Source of the DNA: a virus
DNA length: 48,231 nt
IMG/VR virus record: IMGVR_UViG_3300021957_000064
Coordinates: 1-48,231 of that record
Reading direction: 5' to 3' (one strand)
The position numbers and the translations under genes are program-made. Shown piece after piece: positions 20,706 to 29,134 of this stretch (positions are counted from its first letter, which is position 1; every line of letters begins with the position of its first letter). The notes below the pieces were generated by a model, which was given only the letters and a program-made list of their open reading frames with translations, was not told where the DNA came from and ran no database searches.

Positions 20706-21019
20706 AGTATTATCACAAATACCAGGAAGCCCTTGAAGCTGCAGGTTATCGTGTAGATGAGCACGGCTACGTGTGGGACTCTATGGGTAACCAGTCTGCA
20801 GGTGAAGACAACTACGGTAACGTACAGAGTAAAGACCCTAACGTTACAGCTATCTGTATTGAACAGGATGAGTCACCACTATTAGCCAAGTTAGCTAAGA
20901 AGATTAAACCTAAGAAGGCTGCAGCCCCTGCTGGCAAGAAACGTGCTCGTACAGATAAAGGTCATTTTGTAAAGGATGACCCTAACACACCAGAGAATGA
21001 AGCATGGGTTGACGAGTAA
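20702..21019 (+). CDS. hypothetical protein (105 aa)
   Basis: An N-terminal part (YYHKYQEALEAAGYRVDEHGYVWDSMGN) is followed by a Lys/Ala-rich linker (KLAKKIKPKKAAAPAGKK) and an acidic end (DDPNTPENEAWVDE). It is coupled by ATGA to the preceding gene and by one base to the next. The Lys/Ala linker recalls histone-tail-like phage proteins. No family recognised. Confidence 0.6.
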   Translation: MKYYHKYQEALEAAGYRVDEHGYVWDSMGNQSAGEDNYGNVQSKDPNVTAICIEQDESPLLAKLAKKIKPKKAAAPAGKKRARTDKGHFVKDDPNTPENEAWVDE

Positions 21020-21381
21020 TGGCAGTCTTAACCAGTGCAAAGTATGTAACTAAATCTATTGATGTAACTTCTACTAGTTCATCAAGCCCTCAAGATTTGT
21101 ATGTATGTCCTAATACTTTTGTTTGTCTGGTTAAGTTCCTGCACTTATCTAATAGCGCAGCTAATAATAAGAAGATCAGTGTGTATTGGTATGAAGCTGC
21201 CACTACTACGCATCACTATATCGTAGATGACTTCTCATCAAGTGCTAACTCTATGCATGAGGTAGTCGAAGGTGGTGGATATATTGCACTACAGCCAGGT
21301 GATAAGCTGCAGTGCTTTGCTGAGACAGCAGGTACATACCACGTAACTATGTCTGGTGAAGAATACTATCAGCCTACCTAG
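21019..21381 (+). CDS. probable virion protein, beta-sandwich type (120 aa)
   Basis: A beta-rich protein: VCPNTFVCLVKFLHLSN, NNKKISVYWYEAATTTHHYIVD, then a GGGYIALQPGDKLQCFAE segment and HVTMSGEEYY end. The order of strands and the GG.I.L..GD.L turn match the 110-aa protein at 34728-35060 in the tail-fibre region, so the two are probably distant paralogues. Tail or head decoration is likely. No catalytic motif. Confidence 0.62.
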   Translation: MAVLTSAKYVTKSIDVTSTSSSSPQDLYVCPNTFVCLVKFLHLSNSAANNKKISVYWYEAATTTHHYIVDDFSSSANSMHEVVEGGGYIALQPGDKLQCFAETAGTYHVTMSGEEYYQPT

Positions 21382-21438
21382 TAAGTCATGACGGGTATGC
21401 ACAAAATAAGGGTACTACACTAGCTATAACTAAGTATA

Positions 21439-21469
21439 ACTATCTCCGCACATAGCAAAAGGAGATAGT
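21439..21469 (+). promoter_or_regulatory. RBS-sequestering hairpin before the DUF1127 gene
   Basis: ACTATCTCC (21439-21447) and GGAGATAGT (21461-21469) form a perfect 9-bp stem with a 13-nt loop. The right arm contains GGAG, the ribosome binding site of the ATG at 21473. Folding would hide it, so translation should depend on opening this stem by a protein, RNA, temperature or transcription rate. Two TATAACT words lie just upstream. Confidence 0.6.
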
Positions 21470-21472
21470 GCA

Positions 21473-21622
21473 ATGTTTAAGAACTTACTAACACGTATTC
21501 AGAATCATCAGCAGCGTAGAGCAGACTACTGGGTTCTAAAGAATATGTCTAACAAAGAGCTACACGATATAGGTATATCAAGAGGAGAGATATACAATCG
21601 TGTATACGGCAACGAACAGTGA
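21473..21622 (+). CDS. DUF1127 family protein (49 aa)
   Basis: The 49-residue product contains the DUF1127 signature: RRADYWVLKNMSNKELHDIG followed by ISRGEI (residues about 15-40). In alphaproteobacteria such proteins are short basic regulators, several of which bind RNA and affect growth, phosphate or motility. A phage copy could steer host RNA or metabolism. The ribosome binding site (GGAG) is in the hairpin at 21439-21469. It stands as a separate unit, with about 90-bp gaps on both sides, between structural genes. Confidence 0.8.
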   Translation: MFKNLLTRIQNHQQRRADYWVLKNMSNKELHDIGISRGEIYNRVYGNEQ

Positions 21623-21733
21623 GGATAAGTAGGAGTACACCCGTACTTTTGAGTCTAACTGTTTTAGCTCATATGTCTTTTGGAGATGTAGATAGGCAAA
21701 CAGGCAGTGGACTCAGGAGAGGGGGGCTTCACT

Positions 21734-22198
21734 TTGATAGATCCAGTAACAGCAATAGGTCTAGCAACAACCGCATTTAATACTCTCAAGAAGGGTATTG
21801 CAGTTGGTAAAGACCTACAAGACATGGGTGGTCAGTTAACACAGTGGGCTGGTGCTATCAGTGACTTGGACTTTGCTGAACGTCAGAACGCTAAACCACC
21901 TTGGTATAAAACCCTTGGTGGTGGCGTTCAAGCAGAAGCAATGGAGATATTCGCAGCTAAGAAGAAAGCTGAGTCTATGCGTAAGGAACTGAAGGATTAC
22001 ATCTGTGTTATGTATGGACCTTCACACTGGGATGAGCTTATACGTATTGAGGCTGACATTCGTAAACAAAAGAAAGAACACGATCATAAACGTATAGAGA
22101 TGCAGCGTAAGTTAATAGAATGGGGAGCAGGTTTTTTCTTGTTCATCCTTATTACAGGCATCTTTGTAGGTTTAGTATATTTAAGGACGTTACAATGA
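21734..22198 (+). CDS. conserved phage protein with C-terminal TM helix (154 aa)
   Basis: The product starts at a TTG: LIDPVTAIGLATTAFNTLKKG corresponds to the MIDPVTA start seen in marine phage homologues. AGGAGAGGGGGG lies before it; a GTG at 21707 is the alternative. The body is helical with AKKKAESMRKELKDYICVMYG, a coiled-coil-like RIEADIRKQKKEHDHKRIEMQRKL stretch in the second half, and a TM helix (AGFFLFILITGIFVGLVYL) at the end. It overlaps the terminase small subunit by 4 bp. Function unknown. Confidence 0.7.
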   Translation: MIDPVTAIGLATTAFNTLKKGIAVGKDLQDMGGQLTQWAGAISDLDFAERQNAKPPWYKTLGGGVQAEAMEIFAAKKKAESMRKELKDYICVMYGPSHWDELIRIEADIRKQKKEHDHKRIEMQRKLIEWGAGFFLFILITGIFVGLVYLRTLQ

Positions 22199-22563
22199 CC
22201 CGACAACTAACAGAAAAGCAGCAGCGCTTCCTAGAGGTACTCTTTGATGAGGCTGGCGGTGATGCTGTAGCTGCTAAGAAGATGGCGGGTTATGATCCTG
22301 CGTCTAGCACATCAGCTATTGTAGAAGCGCTTAAGGATGAGATTGGCGACAGGACACGTACATATTTTGCTCGTACTGCCCCTAAGGCTGCTATGGCAAT
22401 GGTTGGTGCCTTGTATGATCCTACAGAGCTAGGCATAAAAGAGAAGATGGTTGCAGCTAAGGACTTGCTAGATCGTGCAGGACTTGGTAAGGTAGACAAA
22501 GTAGACGTAACATCTGGCGGGGGTGTATTCTATCTGCCACCAAAAGAAGGTACAAACGAATAA
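22195..22563 (+). CDS. terS: terminase small subunit
   Basis: A 122-aa helical DNA-recognition protein that selects phage DNA for packaging. MTRQLTEKQQRFLEVLFDEAGGD, then AAKKMAGYDPASS (helix-turn-helix), and a C-terminal ATP/partner segment typical of marine T7-like TerS. The ATG follows AAGGA. Identification rests on the HTH, size and place upstream of the large subunit. Its stop overlaps the next ORF, which is in the -1 frame. Confidence 0.75.
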   Translation: MTRQLTEKQQRFLEVLFDEAGGDAVAAKKMAGYDPASSTSAIVEALKDEIGDRTRTYFARTAPKAAMAMVGALYDPTELGIKEKMVAAKDLLDRAGLGKVDKVDVTSGGGVFYLPPKEGTNE

Positions 22564-22976
22564 TACCTGAGAGAGATTTAGGGTTCTGGCAGTTACCATT
22601 ACCTCCCAAGAACCACACAAAAGAATGGCACCCTATAGTTAAGATAACAAAGAGGATACCCTTTGGTTACAGGATAGATCCTGAGAACGACAGACTACTC
22701 TTACCCATTGAATCAGAGCTTGAAGCTTTAGAGCTTGCAAAGCGCCACCTTAAGCAGTATAGTTATCGTGCAGTAGCACAGTGGTTAAGCAAAGAGACTG
22801 GTAGAACTATAACGTTCACAGGGTTAAAGAAGAGAATTGAAGTTGAGCAGAAACGTAGAAAAGCAATTGCAATTAAACGCAAGCTTGCCAAGTGGCTCCA
22901 AGAAACGCTTGAGCAAATCGAAAAGCTTGAAAAGAAAGGTGCAGGAGCCTACACAGAACCTGACAAAGATAGCTGA
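22560..22976 (+). CDS. conserved 138-aa protein between terS and terL, no standard start codon
   Basis: A clear protein-coding frame with the pattern IPERDLGFWQLPLPPKNHTKEW, then RIPFGYRIDPENDRLLLPI, YSYRAVAQWLSKETGRTIT (HTH-like) and a long basic C-terminal helix. I recall close relatives just upstream of terL in marine phages. The frame opens after a TAA near 22485 but contains no ATG, GTG or TTG before PERDLG. The best candidates are tandem ATA codons at 22560/22563, 9 nt after AGAAGG, or a -1 frameshift from terS at CCA-AAA-GAA. A sequencing error is the third option. Role unknown; likely packaging. Confidence 0.72.
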   Translation: MIPERDLGFWQLPLPPKNHTKEWHPIVKITKRIPFGYRIDPENDRLLLPIESELEALELAKRHLKQYSYRAVAQWLSKETGRTITFTGLKKRIEVEQKRRKAIAIKRKLAKWLQETLEQIEKLEKKGAGAYTEPDKDS

Positions 22977-24432
22977 AGAACCTGTAGTAGAAACTGTACC
23001 TGCACAAGTTAAGGCACCTGAATACGATGTAGAAGAAGCTCAGCAGGTAGTATTTAAGCCTAACCCTGGCCCACAGACAAACTTCCTTAGTGCGTCAGAA
23101 CGAGAAGTACTTTATGGTGGAAGTGCTGGTGGAGGTAAGAGTTACGCCATGTTGGCTGATCCTCTACATGGACTGAATGATCCTAACTTCTCAGGACTAC
23201 TAGTAAGACATACTACAGAAGAATTAAGAGAGTTAATACAAAAAAGTCAGGAGTTGTATCCTCGTGCTATACCTGGAATTAAGTGGTCGGAACGTAAATC
23301 GCAGTGGACTTCTCCTCAGGGCGGCAGACTTTGGATGTCTTATCTTGATAAAGACACGGATGTCACACGCTATCAGGGTCAAGCTTTTAACTGGATTGGA
23401 TTCGACGAGCTTACGCAATGGTCTAGCCCTTACGCTTGGGATTATATGAGATCAAGATTACGTAGTAGTTCCAAAGACTTAGGTCTTTATATGAGAGCTA
23501 CAACCAACCCTGGAGGAAGTGGACATGCTTGGGTTAAAAAAATGTTTATTGATCCTGCAGTCGGGAATCAGCCGTTTTGGGCAACTAACATTGAAACAGG
23601 TGAAACGATTACGTTCCCTAGAGGGCATAGTAAAGAGGGTATGCCTCTATTTAAAAGACGCTTTATTCCTGCCTCTCTATTTGACAATCCGTACTTGGCT
23701 GAAGCTGGCGACTATGAAGCAATGCTTCTCTCGCTTCCAGAGCATCAGCGCAAGCAGTTACTTGAAGGTAACTGGGATGTTAATGAGGGTGCCGCTTTTC
23801 CAGAGTTTGACAGAAAAGTACATGTTGTGGACGCATTCGATGTACCTGACTCTTGGGCAAAGTTTAGGGCTTGCGATTATGGTTATGGTAGTTACACTGG
23901 TGTTCTGTGGTTTGCTGTAGCACCTGATGAACAAGTGGTTGTGTACCGTGAGATGTATGTGTCTAAGGTTACAGCTTCTGATCTAGCAGATTTGATCTTG
24001 GAAGCAGAAGCAAGAGATGGTACAATAAGATACGGGGTGCTGGATAGTTCTTTATGGCACAACCGTGGCGACACTGGGCCTAGCTTGGCAGAGCAGATGA
24101 ATCAAAAGGGGTGCCGCTGGCGTCCGTCTGACAGGTCAAGGGGTTCACGTGTCGCGGGTAAGAACGAGATACATAGACGGTTAAAGGTGGATGAGTTCAC
24201 TGAGAAGCCTCAACTAGTATTTATGGATAGCTGTACAAATACTATTGCACAGATACCTAGTATTCCTCTGGACAAGCGAAACCCAGAAGATGTTGATACT
24301 CATGCAGAGGATCACTTGTATGACGCTCTAAGGTACGGAATCATGACACGTCCACGCAGCAGCATATGGGACTACAACCCAGCAAAACAACGCACTGGCT
24401 TTCAGGCTAGTGATCCATCATTCGGGTATTGA
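22939..24432 (+). CDS. terL: terminase large subunit
   Basis: The packaging motor ATPase and nuclease, about 497 aa from a GTG start. The start is uncertain: no ATG is available, and the open frame extends back to 22837 inside the previous gene. Walker A GGSAGGGKS (60-68), Walker B IGFDE (154-157), coupling motif TTNPGG (188-193). The RNase H-like nuclease has D313 (RACDYGYG), D369 (GVLDSS) and D462 (HLYDALRY). The protein translocates DNA into the prohead and cuts it at the end. It overlaps the 138-aa gene by 38 bp and is followed at once by the portal gene. Confidence 0.92.
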   Translation: MQEPTQNLTKIAEEPVVETVPAQVKAPEYDVEEAQQVVFKPNPGPQTNFLSASEREVLYGGSAGGGKSYAMLADPLHGLNDPNFSGLLVRHTTEELRELIQKSQELYPRAIPGIKWSERKSQWTSPQGGRLWMSYLDKDTDVTRYQGQAFNWIGFDELTQWSSPYAWDYMRSRLRSSSKDLGLYMRATTNPGGSGHAWVKKMFIDPAVGNQPFWATNIETGETITFPRGHSKEGMPLFKRRFIPASLFDNPYLAEAGDYEAMLLSLPEHQRKQLLEGNWDVNEGAAFPEFDRKVHVVDAFDVPDSWAKFRACDYGYGSYTGVLWFAVAPDEQVVVYREMYVSKVTASDLADLILEAEARDGTIRYGVLDSSLWHNRGDTGPSLAEQMNQKGCRWRPSDRSRGSRVAGKNEIHRRLKVDEFTEKPQLVFMDSCTNTIAQIPSIPLDKRNPEDVDTHAEDHLYDALRYGIMTRPRSSIWDYNPAKQRTGFQASDPSFGY

Positions 24433-24434
24433 TA

Positions 24435-26564
24435 ATGGCAGAACAAGAAGAAATGTTTGAAACAGATGAAGTCGTAGCTGCAGAGGACAGTACGGATAGC
24501 ATCTTTGAGACTAAATCTAGTGTTGTATCCTTTGTAGCTGATCGCTACAAACGTGCAGAAGACTCCCGTTATGCAGATGAGGAGCGTTGGTTAAAGGCTT
24601 ACCGCAACTACCGTGGTTTATATGGCAAGGATGTACAGTTCACAGACACTGAGAAGTCTCGTGTATTTGTTAAGGTTACTAAGACTAAGACCCTAGCAGC
24701 ATATGGACAGATCGTAGATGTACTATTCGGTAACAACAAGTTCCCCTTATCAGTAAACCCTTCTGTACTTCCTGATGGTGTAGCGGAGTCTCTGCATATC
24801 AATGTAGATCCTAACGCTGCCGCTGCAGGTAAAGCTCTTGATCCTGTAACAGAACAGCCTTCTCCTAAGCCGTACCTGCTTGATGGTGAGAATAAACTTC
24901 AACCAGGTGAGACACTCTCAGATTTATCTAGGCGTCTTGGCCCTCTCTCTAGAAAACTAGAGTCTGTATCTGATAGGGTAGTAGAGGGTGACGGTACTTC
25001 CCCTACAACTGTTACATTCCATCCTGCATTGATTGCAGCTAAGAAGATGGAAAAGAAGATCCATGATCAACTTCAAGAGTCTGGAGCTTCTACACACTTA
25101 CGCTCTATGGCATTTGAGATGGCTTTACTTGGCACAGGTGTCATGAAAGGCCCATTTGCAGTAGATAAAGAATACCCTAACTGGGATGAGTCAGGTGAGT
25201 ATGACCCTATAGTTAAGACTGTACCTGAGTGTAGTCACGTTTCTGTGTGGGACTTTTATCCTGATCCAGAAGCTAAGTCTATGAATGATGCAGAGTATGT
25301 GGTTCAACGTCATAAGATGTCTCGTACACAGCTTCGCTCACTCAAGAACCGTCCTTACTTTATGGCTGACTCAATAGGCATGGCTGTTGATAAAGGCCCA
25401 GACTATGTACAGAAGTACTGGGAAATGACTATGGAGGATGACGATACACAACCGTCCTCTGAGCGCTGGGAAGTATTAGAGTTCTGGGGTTATGTTGATA
25501 TAGAGGTGCTTGAAGAGCATGGGGTATCTATCCCTAAGTCACTTAAAGACCTAGATGAAGTTAACTGTAACGTTTGGGTATGTAACGGTGAGGTTCTTCG
25601 CTTTGTACTTAACCCATTCAAACCTACACGTATCCCCTACTATGCAGTACCTTATGAGCACAACCCCTACAGCTTCTTTGGAGTAGGTATTGCTGAGAAC
25701 ATGGATGATACGCAGACGTTGATGAATGGCTTTATGCGTATGGCTATTGACAATGCTGCACTATCTGGTAATCTGATTATTGAGGTTGATGAAACGAATA
25801 TGGTGCCTGGGCAAGATCTAAGCGTGTACCCTGGCAAAGTGTTCCGCAGACAGGGGGGCGCACCAGGACAAGGCATTTTTGGCACCAAGTTTCCCAATGT
25901 AGCACAAGAGAACATGCAACTCTTTGATAAAGCACGTGTGTTAGCTGATGAAAGTACTGGGTTCCCTTCCTTTGCTCATGGTCAAACTGGCGTTTCGGGT
26001 GTGGGTAGAACAGCATCTGGTATTAGTATGCTTATGTCTGCTGCTAATGGTAGTATACGCACAGTAGTTAAGAACATAGATGACTATCTACTGCGTCCAT
26101 TAGGTAAGTCATTCTTCTCATTTAACATGCAGTTTGACTTTGATGAGACTATTCGCGGTGACTTAGAGGTTAACGCATCTGGTACAGAGAGTTTAATGGC
26201 TAACGAAGTACGCTCACAACGCTTGATGCAATTCCTACAGGTTGCACAGAATCCAGTACTAGCTCCCTTTGCTAAGATGGATTATGTTATTCGTGAGATT
26301 GCTAAGTCTATGGATCTTGACCCAGACAAGGTTACTAACTCCATGCAGGATGCTGCTATACAGGCTGAGATCCTAAAAGGCTTCCAGACTCCCGCACAGC
26401 CCCCTGCAGGGCCAGAAGGTGTAAACATGCCTGAGGGTAGCCCAGCGCCTGAAGGACAGGCTCCACAGGGCGTACAGGACACCTCAGGTGGTGGTGGCTC
26501 TCAGATAGGCATTGGCACAGCACCTACACCAGGTGAGCAAGGGTTTACTGGTAATGTCGCTTAA
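24435..26564 (+). CDS. portal (head-tail connector) protein
   Basis: A 709-aa protein forming the dodecameric ring through which DNA enters and leaves the head. It lies directly after terL. Visible features are the acidic N-terminus, YADEERWLKAYRNYRG, the portal-like GVGIAENMDDTQTLMNGFMR segment in the second half, and a flexible Pro/Gly-rich C-terminus (AQPPAGPEGV; GGGGSQIGIG). It is longer than T7 gp8 (536 aa), as in other marine podoviruses. The ATG is 2 bp after the terL stop. Confidence 0.86.
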   Translation: MAEQEEMFETDEVVAAEDSTDSIFETKSSVVSFVADRYKRAEDSRYADEERWLKAYRNYRGLYGKDVQFTDTEKSRVFVKVTKTKTLAAYGQIVDVLFGNNKFPLSVNPSVLPDGVAESLHINVDPNAAAAGKALDPVTEQPSPKPYLLDGENKLQPGETLSDLSRRLGPLSRKLESVSDRVVEGDGTSPTTVTFHPALIAAKKMEKKIHDQLQESGASTHLRSMAFEMALLGTGVMKGPFAVDKEYPNWDESGEYDPIVKTVPECSHVSVWDFYPDPEAKSMNDAEYVVQRHKMSRTQLRSLKNRPYFMADSIGMAVDKGPDYVQKYWEMTMEDDDTQPSSERWEVLEFWGYVDIEVLEEHGVSIPKSLKDLDEVNCNVWVCNGEVLRFVLNPFKPTRIPYYAVPYEHNPYSFFGVGIAENMDDTQTLMNGFMRMAIDNAALSGNLIIEVDETNMVPGQDLSVYPGKVFRRQGGAPGQGIFGTKFPNVAQENMQLFDKARVLADESTGFPSFAHGQTGVSGVGRTASGISMLMSAANGSIRTVVKNIDDYLLRPLGKSFFSFNMQFDFDETIRGDLEVNASGTESLMANEVRSQRLMQFLQVAQNPVLAPFAKMDYVIREIAKSMDLDPDKVTNSMQDAAIQAEILKGFQTPAQPPAGPEGVNMPEGSPAPEGQAPQGVQDTSGGGGSQIGIGTAPTPGEQGFTGNVA

Positions 26565-26748
26565 AAGCTTCGTTAACGATAAAACTACATGGGAAGCGTT
26601 CCTCGTTGAGATTGAGGAGCGCATCTCTACACAGCATCGTAGCATGGAGAGTGTTACAGACACTGCTGAGCTATACAGACATCAGGGTGCCTTACGTGCT
26701 CTTCGGCAACTGCAATACTTGAGGGACAAAGTGAATGGCAATAAATGA
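26554..26748 (+). CDS. small hypothetical helical protein (64 aa)
   Basis: Starts MSLKSFVNDKTTWEAFLVE and is helical throughout (EIEERISTQHRSMESV; GALRALRQLQYLRDKVNG). It overlaps the portal end by 11 bp and the next gene start by 14 bp. Small proteins of this kind are commonly found right after portal genes in marine phages. Role unknown, perhaps head assembly. Confidence 0.62.
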   Translation: MSLKSFVNDKTTWEAFLVEIEERISTQHRSMESVTDTAELYRHQGALRALRQLQYLRDKVNGNK

Positions 26749-28105
26749 TCAAATGGAAATGGCCTTTGGTGAACAACCAGAAGTAGACCCAGTGTCAGGC
26801 AATGAAGTACCTACAGGCTCCTTACCAGAAGAAGTACGTGATGACATCCCTGCTCAACTAAGTGAGGGTGAGTATGTTGTACCTGCTGATGTAGTACGTT
26901 TCTTTGGTGTTAAGTTCTTTGAGGATATTCGTGCAGAAGCTAAACGTGGTTTCGCATCTATGGAAGCTAATGGACGTATTGGTGGTGAGCCTATTGGTAT
27001 AGAAATGGGTGGTGATGAACTGCCCTTTGACATCTCTGAGTTACAGATGGTTGATGATGGTGAGCCAGAACAGCCCATGATGAATGAAGGTGGTTTCATC
27101 TCTGGTTATGCTCCTGGCGGTTTAGCTGATACAGGTGATCTGCCTCTGACTGAGGAGAATTATCAAGGCACAGGAATGCAGCAACGTCAGTATACCAATG
27201 CTGAAGGTAATATTATTACTATATTATTCTTCAACAATATGCCTATGAGTGTAATACCAGCAGGCTACTCTCCATATACTCCTGAGGCTACACCTACTGA
27301 AGCTAAAGAAGCTGTTGTTAATGATAATGATGATGGCCCTCCTCCTATGCAAAACCCTGAGCCTATAGACTACAAAGCACTATCAGCAGAAGAGCTTCGT
27401 GGTTTAGTTGAAGATCAGAAAGGCACAAACTCAACCGCTATTTCATTAGGTCTAGGTATGCTTAATCCTCTTCTAGGTATGGCATTTAAAGCAGCTTCGT
27501 GGCATCAGTCTAAGCAAATAACTAAAGAGTTACAACGGAGAATGGAAGATGCTTCATTAGATGCTAAGCAAAAGGCTTTCTATGCAGATCTTACAGAGAC
27601 TATGACTGCAGACCAGCCAGGATTCTTTGAGAGATTATTTGGCAAGACAGAAGAGGAAGCTAAGAAGCCTGATGTAGCAGGTACTGTAATGACCCCTGAG
27701 GAGATCACCGCTACAGTAGAAGCAGCTTTAGCATACTCCCCAGAAGAAGGATATGTTCCAACAGGTATGCCACCAATTCCAGCACCTTCTCCTATCACAA
27801 TGAAGGTCTTGGACGATGAGCCAGGTGCTAGAGATTATAAAGGCCCATTAGCACCAACTGTTTCTAGTGATACAGACAGTGGCAGTGATGCTAGTGGATC
27901 ATCTGACATATTTGCAGATGCAGCCAGCAACGCAGATGCAGGTACGGCTAAAGTAGTAGCGGCTGCAGAAGAAAACCTAGCCACTGAAAGTGAGATTAGT
28001 GACATACAAAAAGAAGGTGCTAAAATTAAGGAAAAACTTGAGTCTGCTGCCCGTGGCGGTGGAAGAGGTTTCTCTGATGGCGGCTTAATGAAGAAAAAGA
28101 AGTAA
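26735..28105 (+). CDS. putative virion-associated protein (456 aa)
   Basis: Begins with VSGNEVPTGSLPEEVRDDIPA then LSEGEYVVPADVVRFFGVKF, a pattern I recall from marine podoviruses but without an assigned function. The middle has GG.ISGYAPGG and a short helical domain with a hydrophobic stretch (SLGLGMLNPLLGMAFKAAS). The C-terminal half is Pro/Ser/Asp-rich, then ends in a Gly-rich and Lys-rich tail (GGLMKKKK). Located between portal and scaffold, so probably a capsid or connector component or assembly factor. Confidence 0.6.
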   Translation: MAINDQMEMAFGEQPEVDPVSGNEVPTGSLPEEVRDDIPAQLSEGEYVVPADVVRFFGVKFFEDIRAEAKRGFASMEANGRIGGEPIGIEMGGDELPFDISELQMVDDGEPEQPMMNEGGFISGYAPGGLADTGDLPLTEENYQGTGMQQRQYTNAEGNIITILFFNNMPMSVIPAGYSPYTPEATPTEAKEAVVNDNDDGPPPMQNPEPIDYKALSAEELRGLVEDQKGTNSTAISLGLGMLNPLLGMAFKAASWHQSKQITKELQRRMEDASLDAKQKAFYADLTETMTADQPGFFERLFGKTEEEAKKPDVAGTVMTPEEITATVEAALAYSPEEGYVPTGMPPIPAPSPITMKVLDDEPGARDYKGPLAPTVSSDTDSGSDASGSSDIFADAASNADAGTAKVVAAAEENLATESEISDIQKEGAKIKEKLESAARGGGRGFSDGGLMKKKK

Positions 28106-28129
28106 CTACCCATATAACTATAAGGCTAC

Positions 28130-28143
28130 CCAGCTACGGCTGG
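28130..28143 (+). promoter_or_regulatory. UNCG-type hairpin before the scaffold gene
   Basis: CCAGC-TACG-GCTGG, a 5-bp stem with a C(UACG)G tetraloop, an unusually stable RNA fold. It is 21 bp upstream of the scaffold ATG and 24 bp after the previous stop. No T-run follows, so it may stabilise or process mRNA rather than terminate it. Confidence 0.45.
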
Positions 28144-28164
28144 CCCCAACATAAGGAGTAATAA

Positions 28165-29097
28165 ATGTCGGAAGCCCAAATTCAAACGGACTCAGTGTCA
28201 CATAATCGTAACCTATCTCGTATAGAACGTGATGAGGTTGAGCTAAAAGAACTGCTCAAGCAAGCAGGGGTAACGCAAGATGAAACAGAAGAGGAAGCTG
28301 TTGAAGCGGAACCCAATAGCTCAGAGCCTAGCGAATCCTCAGTTCAGGCAGAGAATAGTGCCAAACAAGAAAAAGAACCACAAGCTAAAGCACAAGAAGA
28401 TGAAGAGCTAAGTTCGGAAGAGAAGAACTTTAAGAAGCGTTATGGTGATCTCAGGCGGCACACTCAAGAGAAAGAGAAAGAGTTTCAGGCACAGCTTGAT
28501 AAGCTAACTTCTCAACTTGATGCAGCCACAAAAAATGAGCTTGTACTACCTAAGTCAGAAGATGAGGTAGAGGCTTGGGCTAAGAAGTACCCAGACGTTG
28601 CAGGTATCGTAGAAGCTATCGCTGATAAGAAAGCTAGTGAACGTTCATCTGAGCTTGACGGGCGCTTAAAAGAGATTGAAGCTTTACGCTCAACAGCTAA
28701 GCGTGAGAAAGCAGAAGCAGAGTTACTCTCTATGCATCCTGACTTTAAAGATATTCGTGCTGATGATGCATTTCACTCTTGGGCAGAGAAACAGCCTAAA
28801 GTCGTACAGGATGCTTTATACGAGAATAGTGAAGATGCTAAATCTGTTGCACGTGTTATTGATCTATACAAGTCAGATCAGGGCATCAAGACTAAAAGCA
28901 CTAATGACTCTGATAAAGCAGCTGCGTCTTCAGTTAAGGCTAAGGGACGTGCTACACCAGATACAGATGACTCATCTAAGTACCTCAGTGAATCACAGGT
29001 ATCCAAGATGTCACTAAAGGAATACGAGAAGCGCATGGATGAGATCTTTGATGCTCAGCGCTCTGGTAAATTTATTTACGATATGAGTAAGAAATAG
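28165..29097 (+). CDS. capsid assembly scaffolding protein
   Basis: A 310-aa acidic, Glu/Lys/Gln-rich protein with long coiled-coil helices (RHTQEKEKEFQAQLDKLTSQ; KEIEALRSTAKREKAEAELL) and a low-complexity N-terminus. Its place just before the major capsid gene is the standard scaffold position. Scaffold directs prohead assembly and leaves before maturation. The ribosome binding site is AAGGAG. Identification rests on composition and order, not on a conserved motif. Confidence 0.8.
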   Translation: MSEAQIQTDSVSHNRNLSRIERDEVELKELLKQAGVTQDETEEEAVEAEPNSSEPSESSVQAENSAKQEKEPQAKAQEDEELSSEEKNFKKRYGDLRRHTQEKEKEFQAQLDKLTSQLDAATKNELVLPKSEDEVEAWAKKYPDVAGIVEAIADKKASERSSELDGRLKEIEALRSTAKREKAEAELLSMHPDFKDIRADDAFHSWAEKQPKVVQDALYENSEDAKSVARVIDLYKSDQGIKTKSTNDSDKAAASSVKAKGRATPDTDDSSKYLSESQVSKMSLKEYEKRMDEIFDAQRSGKFIYDMSKK

Positions 29098-29098
29098 T

Positions 29099-29126
29099 TT
29101 GACATTTCTTTAATCGTAGATAAAAC
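29099..29126 (+). promoter_or_regulatory. candidate promoter for the major capsid gene
   Basis: TTGACA (29099-29104), overlapping the end of the scaffold gene, 16-bp spacer, TAAAAC (29121-29126). It lies at the head of a 237-bp gap before the capsid gene, the most highly expressed gene of such phages. AACTATAGG after it also occurs after the last AGTTTAACT dyad at 18.27 kb. The hairpin at 29135-29165 follows immediately. Confidence 0.45.
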
Positions 29127-29134
29127 TATAGGTA

